Made by a program: the position numbers and the translations under genes. From Bacillota bacterium (lineage in GTDB: Bacteria; Bacillota; Clostridia; Christensenellales; Aristaeellaceae), in the NCBI GenBank assembly GCA_963169565.1, contig CAUJDI010000029.1:1-43718 (forward strand): 43,718 nt of DNA, in the 5' to 3' direction. Numbering within the stretch: the stretch's first letter is position 1; the number at the start of each line of letters is the position of its first letter. The notes beneath the pieces were generated by a model. That model was not told the DNA's origin. It searched no databases and worked only from the letters and a program-made list of their open reading frames with translations. Positions 15,766 through 23,951 of the stretch are shown piece after piece.

Positions 15766-17610
15766 CTAATTCCATATTTTCCGACCTTTTTCATCAGGGA
15801 CGCCGGAAAAACGGAAGAAGAAGCTGTTGATGACGTCACGCCACTCCTTCGCGTTGCTCACCTGCATGTCAAAACGCGCCAGCACCCTGTCATATACGTC
15901 CTCCGGCACCAGGCCATGCAGCGCCCTCCACTGTTCCCTCAGCGATTCCGCTTCCTCGGCGCCTTCAAAATGATCGTCATAGATCCGCTGCAGCAAGGTC
16001 CGCCCGTCTGCCATGACGTGCCCGTATTTCAACCGGTGGAAAAACAGGAGCAGCTTATCCGGGCATCTTTTGGGATCGCCGTATATTTCCGCCAGATCTG
16101 CGGAATATTGCGCCGTGAATCCTGTGCCGCTTTTGCCGCGGTCCACGCCGACGGCGTCCCTGTCCGCCCGGTGGTAGGTGCCCCAGCGGGCATATTCATA
16201 CCCGTCTGGAGACGGGCCGTAGTGATTGCTTGGGTTGACCATGAAGCCGAGCCCGAGAGGGGCCGCGTACTTCTCATAGACCCCTGGGGATGCCAGCAGG
16301 AGCTTTGTGATCTTTCCGGCAGCTGATGGGAAGGTCTGCTCCGCCCATTCCTCCGCATACGCCCGGGGGTCGCTCCTTCCCGTCCATGCGGTCCGCCCGT
16401 AGGCATACAGGTTGGCCTGCGCCAGGTCATGCCCGGTCCAATTCGGGCTGCTGCCCAGGTTTGAAACCGCGCTGATGCAGGACACCTTTTCAGGGGACAT
16501 GACCTCGAACACGTCCTGCCATTGGCCTGCCAGGTAAAACAGGTCGATCTGCTGCCCGGTATACTCCTGGGCAAGCTGAAGCTCCAGCGCTTTACGCGTA
16601 TGGGGCATTGACAGCAGAAGGGGGGACACCGGTTCGCGGACCTGGAAGTCAAGCGGTCCGTTCTTGATCTGCAGGACGACGTTTTCATCAAACCGCCCGT
16701 CCAGCGGCGCGTAGTGATCATAGGCTGCCCGGGGCCTGTCCGTGGTGCTGTCCCGCCAGTCCTGCCTGCAGTTGTACACAAAGCAGCGCCAGAACAGCAT
16801 CCCGCCATATGGTTTCAGCGCGCGGGCCAGCATGTTGGCGCCTTCGTCGTGGCTGCGTCCATAAGTGAAAGGACCAGGGCGGTGCTCGGAATCCGCCTTC
16901 ACCAGAAAACCGACCAGGTCTGGGATGACCTTGCAGACTTCCTCCGCCCTATCAGCCCAGAAACGGATGACCTCAGCATTGAGCGGATCCGCGGTCGCAA
17001 GTCCCATCCTGACGGGCAGGCTGAAGTCGACCGTCAGGAGCATCCGGATCCCGTACAGGCGGAGGATATCCGCGATTTTGGAGGCTTCAGCCAGGGCCTC
17101 GCCCGTGACCAGCAGGTCCATTGGGGGGATGACGTTGACGTTGTTCAAGCTGACGGCGTTGATGCCGACGGAGGAGAGCATGCGCGCGTAGCGATGGATC
17201 CGCAGCGGGTCAAAGAAGACGCGGTTGTTCCTGAAGAACAGGGAATGTCCGGCATAGCCCCGTTCGACACCGCCGTCCATGTTGTCCCAGTGATTGAGCA
17301 TTCGCAGGGGATAGAACGGCTTCTGCACTCCCTCCGGCAGGCTCCTCCCGCAGGCCAGCAGGGCCAGCAGACGATAAGCGCCGTACAGCACCCCCTGCCT
17401 GCCCCCGCGGACTGTGATGACCCCGTCCTTCCTGACCAGCTCATATGATTCACTGCTGCCCTCCGGCCGGATGCGGGGCTCCTCAGCAATGCCCAAGGCC
17501 TGAAAACCCGCGCGCAGTTCACTGCCGGCGATCTCGGACGCCGACCCTCCCCGCGGTATATCCATGGGCAAATATGGAAGCCAGGCAAAGGCGCCAGCCG
17601 GAGAGGTCAA
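15766..17610 (-). CDS. aguA: GH67 alpha-glucuronidase
   Basis: A 614-residue cytoplasmic alpha-glucuronidase that removes 4-O-methylglucuronic acid from the non-reducing end of aldouronates released from glucuronoxylan. The hallmark RMLNHWDNMDGGVERGYAG opens the catalytic barrel. E242 (KADSEHRPG), D321 (NGPLDFQ) and E349 (LAQEYTGQ) are spaced 79 and 28 residues apart, the same spacing as the catalytic E285, D364 and E392 of Geobacillus AguA. The protein is shorter than the usual 680-700 residues, mainly in the N-terminal sandwich. The start is a TTG at 17610, nine bases after a perfect AGGAGG; no ATG is possible before residue 16. It fits the importer at 3485-7133 and the GH10 xylanase. Confidence 0.92.
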   Translation of the reverse strand: MTSPAGAFAWLPYLPMDIPRGGSASEIAGSELRAGFQALGIAEEPRIRPEGSSESYELVRKDGVITVRGGRQGVLYGAYRLLALLACGRSLPEGVQKPFYPLRMLNHWDNMDGGVERGYAGHSLFFRNNRVFFDPLRIHRYARMLSSVGINAVSLNNVNVIPPMDLLVTGEALAEASKIADILRLYGIRMLLTVDFSLPVRMGLATADPLNAEVIRFWADRAEEVCKVIPDLVGFLVKADSEHRPGPFTYGRSHDEGANMLARALKPYGGMLFWRCFVYNCRQDWRDSTTDRPRAAYDHYAPLDGRFDENVVLQIKNGPLDFQVREPVSPLLLSMPHTRKALELQLAQEYTGQQIDLFYLAGQWQDVFEVMSPEKVSCISAVSNLGSSPNWTGHDLAQANLYAYGRTAWTGRSDPRAYAEEWAEQTFPSAAGKITKLLLASPGVYEKYAAPLGLGFMVNPSNHYGPSPDGYEYARWGTYHRADRDAVGVDRGKSGTGFTAQYSADLAEIYGDPKRCPDKLLLFFHRLKYGHVMADGRTLLQRIYDDHFEGAEEAESLREQWRALHGLVPEDVYDRVLARFDMQVSNAKEWRDVINSFFFRFSGVPDEKGRKIWN

Positions 17611-17643
17611 TCAAGCTCGCCTCCTATTGTCATATCCGAGCAT

Positions 17644-17649
17644 ACTATA
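17644..17649 (-). promoter_or_regulatory. Possible -10 element for the GH67 gene
   Basis: A TATAGT hexamer on the minus strand lies 34 bases before the TTG start and just upstream of the AGGAGG site. ACTG-AAA-CAGT, a small palindrome, sits directly before it. No clear -35 is seen, so this is tentative. Confidence 0.35.
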
Positions 17650-17706
17650 CACTGAAACAGTAAAAAAGGAATGGCTCTGCAATCATTGATTTGTCTGAAA
17701 TGAAGA

Positions 17707-17737
17707 CAATGGCACCCATGAAATCAGGGTGCCATTG
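17707..17737 (-). terminator. Terminator hairpin of the long minus-strand operon
   Basis: Perfect 11-base arms CAATGGCACCC (17707-17717) and GGGTGCCATTG (17727-17737) close on a 9-base loop, with TCTTCATTT after it on the minus strand. A second, shorter stem CTGACG/CGTCAG lies between this hairpin and the GH10 stop. The position, after the last gene of the operon, suits a terminator although the T-run is interrupted. Confidence 0.6.
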
Positions 17738-17780
17738 GGCTGACGCTGATCCCGTCAGGGAGGATTGTCACATTTCCCTG

Positions 17781-19283
17781 TCAGCGCAGGGGGTCAACAA
17801 CAGCGTAAAACGCGGGCTTTGGCTTCCCCCGCCCGTCAAACAGCAGCGGAAATTGGTTGGCTTTCCAACTGAGATTGTCCGTCACACCCCAGGTATGGAC
17901 TGCCTCGATCCTGTCCGAGTAGGCGCGGAACAGCGCCAGGATCGCGCCGTATCGGTTTGCCTGAAGACGCAGGTTTTCCTCATCATTCCTGTTGATCAGG
18001 ATGTCCATTTCGCTCATGCGCAGCGTAAGGCCAAGGACGATCACCTTGTCCATGGCGTCCTGCAGCTGGCGGAGCCCCGGCGTGTTCAGCTGATAATGGC
18101 ACTGGAATCCGTACCCGTCGATGGTCCCTTCCTGCACCAGCTGGGCGAGCAGCCGCAGGATCCCCGTGAGCTTGGGCTCATAGGGAGTTGAGTAATCGTT
18201 GTAATACAGCCTGACGCCTTCCGGCGCGTACTTTCTGGCGAAACGGAACGCCTGAAGGACGAAATCCTCCCCGACGACCCTGGTCCAGTTGCTCGCCCGC
18301 AGCCTGCCTGTCGCGTCATCGACCGCTTCGTTGACGACGTCCCAGGATACGATCAGCCCGGGATACTGGCTTTGGATCAGCTCAAATACCTGGCGGATGT
18401 AGTTTTCCAGGCGCGAGAGCATCACGTCGCGGCTGACAAAGGGTCCCGTCGGGCTGTAATCCTCCCGGAAGAAGACCTCAGGCGTCTGGCTGTGCCATAC
18501 GAGAACGTGCCCGTGGACCTTGATGCCGTGCTGCTGAGCGTAATCAAGCAGGGGCTTCGCCGCGCTGATGCGCACGGCCACCGCGCCCTGGTCCTCCCCG
18601 GCCAGCTCTTTTGATTTGGCGATGTCCAACACGCTGTCCGGCTTGAGTTCATTGGCGTGCGTCATGATGCTGAACTGGCTGGCGTAGAAATCCATCAGCC
18701 TTGGATTGATCGCCTCCATGCCCGTCACCGCACAGCCGAAGTCAAAGTATTCCGCGTACAGATCCTTCAGGCTCGGCAGGTCCAATGAGTAGGAGCCTAT
18801 GACCTCCCTGACTGTGAAATCCTTGATCACAAAGGGGATCTGAGGAGCGCCCAGGGTCTCGGTGTACAGGATGAAACGGTCGAACTGACCCGCGGTGTAA
18901 GTTGAGGACAGCGCGGTCCATTTGCCCTTCGGGACGTCCTCCCGCGCGAGGTTCTCATAACTCTCCTGCCCGTTGATCGTGTGGGCCACGGAAATCATCA
19001 TCCTGGCGCTGTCCCCCGCGTCTTGGAAGACCATTGTGCTGACCTCATATACCTTTCCGGGGACGAGCGGGAACTCCCTCCCGGGGGAGTGCCAGTCGCT
19101 GGTGCGTCCCGTGATGGCAAGGCCGCCGTTCTCAGGGGAAACCGAAGCGCTCCCTAAAGACCGAGCGACCCAGCCGTCAGCATCCTCCGAGAAGTCGGAC
19201 TGATAGGCGTATGTTTCCGCCCCGGCCGGGGCCATCGGCATCATCAGGGCCAGAAGAAGCAGGATGCAGGCCGTTGCTCTCAT
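17781..19283 (-). CDS. Secreted CBM22-GH10 endo-1,4-beta-xylanase
   Basis: A 500-residue secreted xylanase. A signal peptide ends near AGA-ET (about residue 23). Residues about 25-160 form a CBM22-like sandwich (DADGWVAR, LVPGKVYEVSTMVFQD, GKWTALSSTYT). The GH10 barrel spans about 170-500: THANELKPDSV, HGHVLVWHSQTP, the acid/base E319 in WDVVNEAVDD, and the nucleophile E425 in LRMSEMDI, where the family more often has TELD. It cuts the xylan backbone outside the cell, making the aldouronates that the GH67 enzyme handles. The ATG at 19283 lies 10 bases after the GH5 stop, with AAGGGGAA overlapping that stop. It is the last gene of the operon that begins with the giant binding protein. Confidence 0.92.
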   Translation of the reverse strand: MRATACILLLLALMMPMAPAGAETYAYQSDFSEDADGWVARSLGSASVSPENGGLAITGRTSDWHSPGREFPLVPGKVYEVSTMVFQDAGDSARMMISVAHTINGQESYENLAREDVPKGKWTALSSTYTAGQFDRFILYTETLGAPQIPFVIKDFTVREVIGSYSLDLPSLKDLYAEYFDFGCAVTGMEAINPRLMDFYASQFSIMTHANELKPDSVLDIAKSKELAGEDQGAVAVRISAAKPLLDYAQQHGIKVHGHVLVWHSQTPEVFFREDYSPTGPFVSRDVMLSRLENYIRQVFELIQSQYPGLIVSWDVVNEAVDDATGRLRASNWTRVVGEDFVLQAFRFARKYAPEGVRLYYNDYSTPYEPKLTGILRLLAQLVQEGTIDGYGFQCHYQLNTPGLRQLQDAMDKVIVLGLTLRMSEMDILINRNDEENLRLQANRYGAILALFRAYSDRIEAVHTWGVTDNLSWKANQFPLLFDGRGKPKPAFYAVVDPLR

Positions 19284-19293
19284 GACGTTCCCC

Positions 19294-20499
19294 TTACTCT
19301 GCGTTGGTTATCAACGCTTCTACGATTTCCGGCTGAACGAATGCGAAAGTCTTTCTGTCCAGAATCCCGAACAGTTCCCCGCTGCCCTTGACGGCATGGT
19401 TGTCCCACCAGAAGCAGGTAAAACCCCTGGCACGCGCCAGCGCGGTGTAGACCGCGGTAAAATCGACCCTCGCCTGCAGGTTGCCACCCTTGTCACGGGC
19501 GCCGAATTCGCCGATCACGACGGGGACCTGTAAATCCATGGACTTTTCGTAGAGGCTGTCCATGAAGACGGCGATCTCGTTCACGTCAAAGGGATTCCCC
19601 GCGCTGAAGGTATCCCGGCTCCCGGATTCTCCGGGGGGCTGGAGCGCGAAGGCATAGGGCGTATAGGCGTGTACGGACAGCAGCAGCTTGTTCTCAGCGC
19701 CAGCCACATCCCTGGGCATTTCGAAGGCCTTGTGCAGCGCTCCCTGCACCGAGGCGGCATAGCCGGGGACCAGGAGATAGCGGCTGGCGTTCATTCCGCC
19801 GGACGCGCGCACGGTGTCGACGAAAAGCTGGTTGAGCGCGTTGATGCATCGCACCGCTTCCCCGCTTCTTGGGTCATTTGGATTCAAATTCCATTCAATG
19901 TCGGTGCCCGCCAGCCGCGGCTCGTTCATGCTTTCCATGATCAGGCGGTCGTCATAGCTGATGAATGCCTCTGCCAGCTGCTGCCAGACAGCGCTTAAAT
20001 AATGCTTTGAGCTGTCCAGGTGTTCTTCATCCGGGAAGATGAATTCTTTCCCGATGTCATGGTGTGTGTTCAGGATGACGTACAGACCCTGTGCCAGCGC
20101 GGAATCGACGACCTCCCTCACCCTCGCCAGCCAGACCGCTGATATGGTGTGATCCGCTCCCGAAACATGGTTATGCCAGGATACCGTGATGCGCACCGCG
20201 CTGAAGCCCGCCTTTTTAAGGGCGTCAAAGACCCGCGGATCCGTCAGCACCCCTGTCCATGCCTTTTCATAGGAAAGCTCATCCCTGATCCCGGCGACGT
20301 CGTTCGCGTCGAACGTGTTTCCAAGGTTCCACCCGACCTTCAGGTCCCTGACGAACTGAAAGGATTGCAGATCGGGGAGCGCTTTCTGCGCAAAACTCAT
20401 CTTCGGCACCTTGATGCCCTCCTTTGTGACCGTCGCGGCCGTGCAGCCTGTGAACATCATGATGCCCGTCAGCAGCGCGCCCAACCTGATCATTCGCAT
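19294..20499 (-). CDS. GH5 endoglucanase-like lipoprotein
   Basis: A 401-residue exported glycosidase anchored as a lipoprotein: the lipobox FTGC places the modified cysteine at residue 19. The GH5 barrel is clear: GWNLGNTFDAN at about 56-66, VRITVSWHNH, the acid/base E193 in SMNEPRL, VHAYTPYAFA, and the nucleophile E331 in VVIGEFGARD, followed by CFWWDNH. GH5 enzymes with this GWNLGNTFD motif are mostly endo-beta-1,4-glucanases, xyloglucanases or mannanases; specificity is not certain. The ATG at 20499 follows AAGGAG. It lies 98 bases after a binding-protein gene and 10 bases before the GH10 gene, so a role on plant cell-wall glycans at the cell surface is likely. Confidence 0.9.
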   Translation of the reverse strand: MRMIRLGALLTGIMMFTGCTAATVTKEGIKVPKMSFAQKALPDLQSFQFVRDLKVGWNLGNTFDANDVAGIRDELSYEKAWTGVLTDPRVFDALKKAGFSAVRITVSWHNHVSGADHTISAVWLARVREVVDSALAQGLYVILNTHHDIGKEFIFPDEEHLDSSKHYLSAVWQQLAEAFISYDDRLIMESMNEPRLAGTDIEWNLNPNDPRSGEAVRCINALNQLFVDTVRASGGMNASRYLLVPGYAASVQGALHKAFEMPRDVAGAENKLLLSVHAYTPYAFALQPPGESGSRDTFSAGNPFDVNEIAVFMDSLYEKSMDLQVPVVIGEFGARDKGGNLQARVDFTAVYTALARARGFTCFWWDNHAVKGSGELFGILDRKTFAFVQPEIVEALITNAE

Positions 20500-20532
20500 C
20501 CTGACTCCTTGATCCCGCCTTTTCGGCGTTCA

Positions 20533-20561
20533 GGCGGGACGGGGCATCGCCCCATCCCGCC
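20533..20561 (-). promoter_or_regulatory. Strong stem-loop between binding-protein and GH5 genes
   Basis: On the minus-strand RNA 13 base pairs form, GGCGGGAUGGGGC against GCCCCGUCCCGCC with one U-G wobble, around a three-base loop. No T-run follows, so it is probably not a full terminator. It lies 37 bases after the binding-protein stop and may protect that mRNA or allow partial termination before the GH5-GH10 pair. Confidence 0.65.
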
Positions 20562-20597
20562 GAGTGGGTGAAAGGGGCCTTTCCCTTTCATTCTGCC

Positions 20598-21974
20598 TTA
20601 TTTTCCGTTGACTGCGTCGAGGGCAGCCTGCCAGACGTTTTTGGATTCTTCAAGCTGCTGCGCGACCGTCTGCCAGCCGCCGCGGCCGTAGGTGTTCCAG
20701 TAGAACTGCGGGCCCAGATTATAGCCTGGGACCATGTTGGACAGGAAGGTGACGCCGTGCTCGCTTTTCCGCATCATGTCGATGGTCTCATCCACTGCGC
20801 GGGCATCGGTGAAGAAGTTGTAATAGCTGGACTTCCAGGAGTCCTCCTCCTCGTATCCCGGCGTTGGGTCGGTGTAGAGGTCAAAGGCGGTGGCGATCTT
20901 CTCCGCGCGCTCCGCGTCATAGTTCGCGGGGAGGACGTAGGTGTTGTCGGAGTATACGGTCTTGTAGGTGTCCCCCTTGGGTCCTACGGGGAACATGACA
21001 AAACCGTAGGGGTCCGCCATGCCCGCGGCCAGCTCGCTCTTGAAGTAATCCTGGTGGACGGTCATCGCGACGTCTCCGTTTTTGAAAGCCGCGAAGGTCC
21101 AGTCCCAGTTGGAGCCTTCAGGCTGCGGCATTTCATAGGTGGTCGACATCCTGACGACCCAGTTGGCGGCCTCCAGGAAAGCGTCCTCGGAGGTGGCGTT
21201 GTAAAGCTTGCCGTTCTCGTCCCGCTTGACGAAGGCGGCGCCGTTGGAGGCCAGAGCGACGTTGTACACGCCGCCCTGCTGGCTGGCTGTCGCATAGACG
21301 TCGATCACGCCGTCGTTGTTCGTGTCGCGGGTGATCTTGGCGCAGATGTCCTCAAAGGCCTGCCAGGTCCAGGTGCCGTCACGCTGCATGTCATAGAGGC
21401 TGTCCGGCTGGATGCCGGCTTCCTCCAGAAGCCGCTTGTTGAACCAGATGCCGTCGCGCGGCTCGCTGGCGATGGGGCGCATGCCGTAGACGCTTTCGCC
21501 GCGTGTCATTACGTCCATCACGCTCTTGTTCCATTTCGCCTCGGTGAAGTCAAAGGCCTTCAGGGTCGCCAGGTCATAGAACAGACCGTTCATCATCGGT
21601 GTAGCCACCACGTCTGGGCGCATGACGAACACGTAGTTCTCCGGCCCGCCGGTGGTGACGTAGTTGGTGAAGAAGTCGGGGTTGTCCGCCCAGCCGCTCA
21701 CTGCGATCTGCTTGATCTTGAAGTTGTAGGTCTCCTGGATCCACTGGCGGTATTCTTCCGTTGCTTCTTCAGCGGCGGTCGCCGGCGGGGCGGGTTCACC
21801 GCTCCACCAGTCGCCGATGATGACCTCTATCCCGCCCAGGTCCAGGGTCTTTCCATTCTCGTCCGTACGGATTTCGATCGTCTCGCCATAGCTGAACTCA
21901 TGTGTTTCAGCCAGGGCAGCAAGTCCGCTGGACGCCAGGATGAGCGCCAGCACCAGTAACAGTGTCCTTTTCAT
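20598..21974 (-). CDS. Extracellular solute-binding protein (second importer)
   Basis: A 458-residue sugar-type solute-binding protein. The signal peptide MKRTLLLVLALILASSGLAA ends near ALA-ET, and no lipobox cysteine is present. The mature part shows the binding-protein fold blocks WIQETYNFKIKQI, YDLATLKAFDF, IWFNKRLLEEAGI, TWQAFEDICAKITRD and FKNGDVAMTVHQD. The ATG at 21974 follows an AGGAGG site; an in-frame start at 22049 overlaps the permease gene and lacks a signal sequence at its N-terminus. It serves the permease pair encoded directly upstream (22046-23951). A bulged hairpin precedes it and a strong hairpin follows it, suggesting expression separate from the permeases. Substrate is unknown. 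Confidence 0.87.
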   Translation of the reverse strand: MKRTLLLVLALILASSGLAALAETHEFSYGETIEIRTDENGKTLDLGGIEVIIGDWWSGEPAPPATAAEEATEEYRQWIQETYNFKIKQIAVSGWADNPDFFTNYVTTGGPENYVFVMRPDVVATPMMNGLFYDLATLKAFDFTEAKWNKSVMDVMTRGESVYGMRPIASEPRDGIWFNKRLLEEAGIQPDSLYDMQRDGTWTWQAFEDICAKITRDTNNDGVIDVYATASQQGGVYNVALASNGAAFVKRDENGKLYNATSEDAFLEAANWVVRMSTTYEMPQPEGSNWDWTFAAFKNGDVAMTVHQDYFKSELAAGMADPYGFVMFPVGPKGDTYKTVYSDNTYVLPANYDAERAEKIATAFDLYTDPTPGYEEEDSWKSSYYNFFTDARAVDETIDMMRKSEHGVTFLSNMVPGYNLGPQFYWNTYGRGGWQTVAQQLEESKNVWQAALDAVNGK

Positions 21975-22002
21975 GACAAGTCCTCCTTTTCTTTCTATAT
22001 CG

Positions 22003-22026
22003 CCCGTTCCCGGTCTGGGAAGCGGG
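22003..22026 (-). promoter_or_regulatory. Bulged stem-loop before the second binding-protein gene
   Basis: On the minus strand CCCGCTTCCC (22026-22017) pairs with GGGAACGGG (22011-22003), nine base pairs with one bulged C, around a five-base loop. It occupies the 71-base gap between the permease stop and the binding-protein start. A processing or stabilising role is inferred. Confidence 0.5.
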
Positions 22027-22045
22027 AAGATAACGGTGAAGGGGG

Positions 22046-23050
22046 TCATTCCTTGATGCCGGTGGCGCTGATGGTCTCAATGAACCACCGCTGCGCGAAG
22101 ACGTAGATGAGCAGCAGCGGGGCGGCGACGATCAGAACGCCCGTGGAGATGATCTGCATCACGTAGCCGATGGGCGGCGAGGGGATCCCAAGGCGGGTGG
22201 ATACGTAGGTCCTCAGGCTCTCCGCGAGGCCCGACAGGCGCACCGACAGGTACATCACGTTTGCGGTGGGCAGGAAAAGCCGGGTATAGAACACGTCCGT
22301 CCATTGCCAGACAAATGAGAACAGGAAACAGCTGACCAGGATCGGAACAGCCTGGGGCAGCAGCACGCGCAGGAAGGTGCCCAAGGTCGAGCAGCCGTCC
22401 ACGTAGGCGGCCTCCTCAAGCGACTGGGGAATGGAGCGGAAGTACTGCCTGATCATGAAGATGTACAGCCCGTTTTTCAGCCCCATCCCCGTGGCGCACA
22501 GCATCAGGTAGGGCAGCGTGGATCCCTTGAGGTTGATGGGTCCCCCGGTCAGCCGGGCAAAGATCCCCAGGATGTCAAAATACCGGAAGTGCAGGTAAAG
22601 GGCGGAGGAGATGGTCTGCGGCGGGATGATGATGACCAGGATGACGCAGGCGAACCAGAGCTTTTTCAGCGGAAACTCAAAGCGCGCAAAGCCGTATCCC
22701 GCCAGGGCGCAGGCGATGATCTGCAGGACGGAGGTCAGCAGGGAGATCAGGGCCGTGTTGAGCAGGGATTTATCCAGGTTCATCAGAAGGGACGCCAGGC
22801 TGTAGTTCTCCAGGGTCAGGTGCCTGGGGACGACGATGATGGTCGTGTCATACAGGTCACGTTCCTGCATGAAGCTGACGGAGATCTTGTCGAGGATCGG
22901 CTGGATGATCAGGAAACACAGGCCAAAGACCATCAGCGCGCGAAGCACGCTGCCCGCTCTTTGATGGACGCTCTGCCTCAGAAGCATCCCGCCGGACTTT
23001 CGGTTGCGCAGCCAGAATCCGCTTCTTTTAGCCGTCTCATGCCTACTCAT
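22046..23050 (-). CDS. Carbohydrate ABC transporter permease (MalG type, second importer)
   Basis: A 334-residue permease with about six membrane spans and the EAA loop at LEEAAYVDGCSTLGTFLRVLLP. The C-terminus, FAQRWFIETISATGIKE, is typical of the MalG/AraQ-type subunit. The N-terminal stretch of about 30 residues before the first helix is basic and longer than usual. The start ATG at 23050 overlaps the partner permease stop by eight bases, so the pair is translationally coupled. It pairs with the subunit encoded at 23043-23951 and the binding protein at 20598-21974; the ATPase is encoded elsewhere. Confidence 0.87.
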   Translation of the reverse strand: MSRHETAKRSGFWLRNRKSGGMLLRQSVHQRAGSVLRALMVFGLCFLIIQPILDKISVSFMQERDLYDTTIIVVPRHLTLENYSLASLLMNLDKSLLNTALISLLTSVLQIIACALAGYGFARFEFPLKKLWFACVILVIIIPPQTISSALYLHFRYFDILGIFARLTGGPINLKGSTLPYLMLCATGMGLKNGLYIFMIRQYFRSIPQSLEEAAYVDGCSTLGTFLRVLLPQAVPILVSCFLFSFVWQWTDVFYTRLFLPTANVMYLSVRLSGLAESLRTYVSTRLGIPSPPIGYVMQIISTGVLIVAAPLLLIYVFAQRWFIETISATGIKE

Positions 23051-23951
23051 AGTGTTTCACCCCCCTGGAAATGATCAGGGAGCTGATGCCGATCATCGCG
23101 ATGGCGACCGCGAAATAGATCCAGGACAGCGCGGAACTCAGGCCGTAGTTGAGGTTGATGAACATCTCCTCGTGGATCTTCTCCATGATCTGGTTGTCGG
23201 TCTTCATGAAGAAGTCAATGATGGTATAGATCATGTTGACGATCAGCAGCGGGCTGATGATGGGGAAGGTGATCATCCAGAAGCTTTCCCACGCGGAGGA
23301 ACCCTCGACCTCCGCGGCTTCGTACATGCTCCTGGGGATGGTCTGAAGCCCCGACAGGAAGACGATGATCTGGATGCCGGATGCCATCACGACGTCATAC
23401 ACGGCGTTGATGAGCTCATAGACGACATCCAGCGCGGACCTTGCAGCGCCGGAGGCGTTCAGCAGGGTTATCAGCGCATCGCTGATGTTGACGCCGTTTG
23501 ATTCCTGGATCAGTTCCTTCATCCCGATGATCAGCGAGTTGTCCGTCTCGATCCCGACCAGCACGCCGGAGGACAGGATGACCGGGAGGAAGAAGATCGC
23601 GCGGGCAAGCGTGCGTCCCCTGAACCTCTGGTTGAGCAGCAGCGCGATCATGAAGGAGATCACCATCGTGGCCAGCGAGTGGGTGACCATCCTGATGACC
23701 TCGTCCACCAGCATCTGGTTGAACTCCGGGTCCACCGTAAACGCATAGGAATAATTTGCCAATCCGACATATTTCTGGGTGACGCCGGTCTGCGCGCTGA
23801 GTGTGACCTCGTTGAGGCTCATGATGACCGAGCTGATCATCGGACGGACCATGAACGCCAGGAAGCCGATGATAAACGGTAAAATGAACAGGTACCCGGC
23901 GAGAGCCCTGCGCGAACGGATGGTCCTCATGCCCCTTGGCCCTGTAGTCAT
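23043..23951 (-). CDS. Sugar ABC transporter permease (MalF type, second importer)
   Basis: A 302-residue permease. The first helix GYLFILPFIIGFLAFMVRPM and the EAA loop at MYEAAEVEGSSAWESFWMITFP identify a MalF/UgpA-type subunit. A longer-than-usual periplasmic segment between about residues 135 and 175 (ETDNSLIIGMKELIQESNG onward) is unusual for the family and may contact an outer partner. The ATG at 23951 overlaps the DUF5696 stop by four bases, so the importer is coupled directly to the DUF5696 protein rather than being an independent unit. Confidence 0.87.
   Translation of the reverse strand: MTTGPRGMRTIRSRRALAGYLFILPFIIGFLAFMVRPMISSVIMSLNEVTLSAQTGVTQKYVGLANYSYAFTVDPEFNQMLVDEVIRMVTHSLATMVISFMIALLLNQRFRGRTLARAIFFLPVILSSGVLVGIETDNSLIIGMKELIQESNGVNISDALITLLNASGAARSALDVVYELINAVYDVVMASGIQIIVFLSGLQTIPRSMYEAAEVEGSSAWESFWMITFPIISPLLIVNMIYTIIDFFMKTDNQIMEKIHEEMFINLNYGLSSALSWIYFAVAIAMIGISSLIISRGVKHYE

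Noticed and set aside
20568-21959. A 463-codon plus-strand frame opposite the second binding-protein gene
   Set aside because: It is rich in G, V and D as expected of a complement, and it would run against the coupled minus-strand operon.
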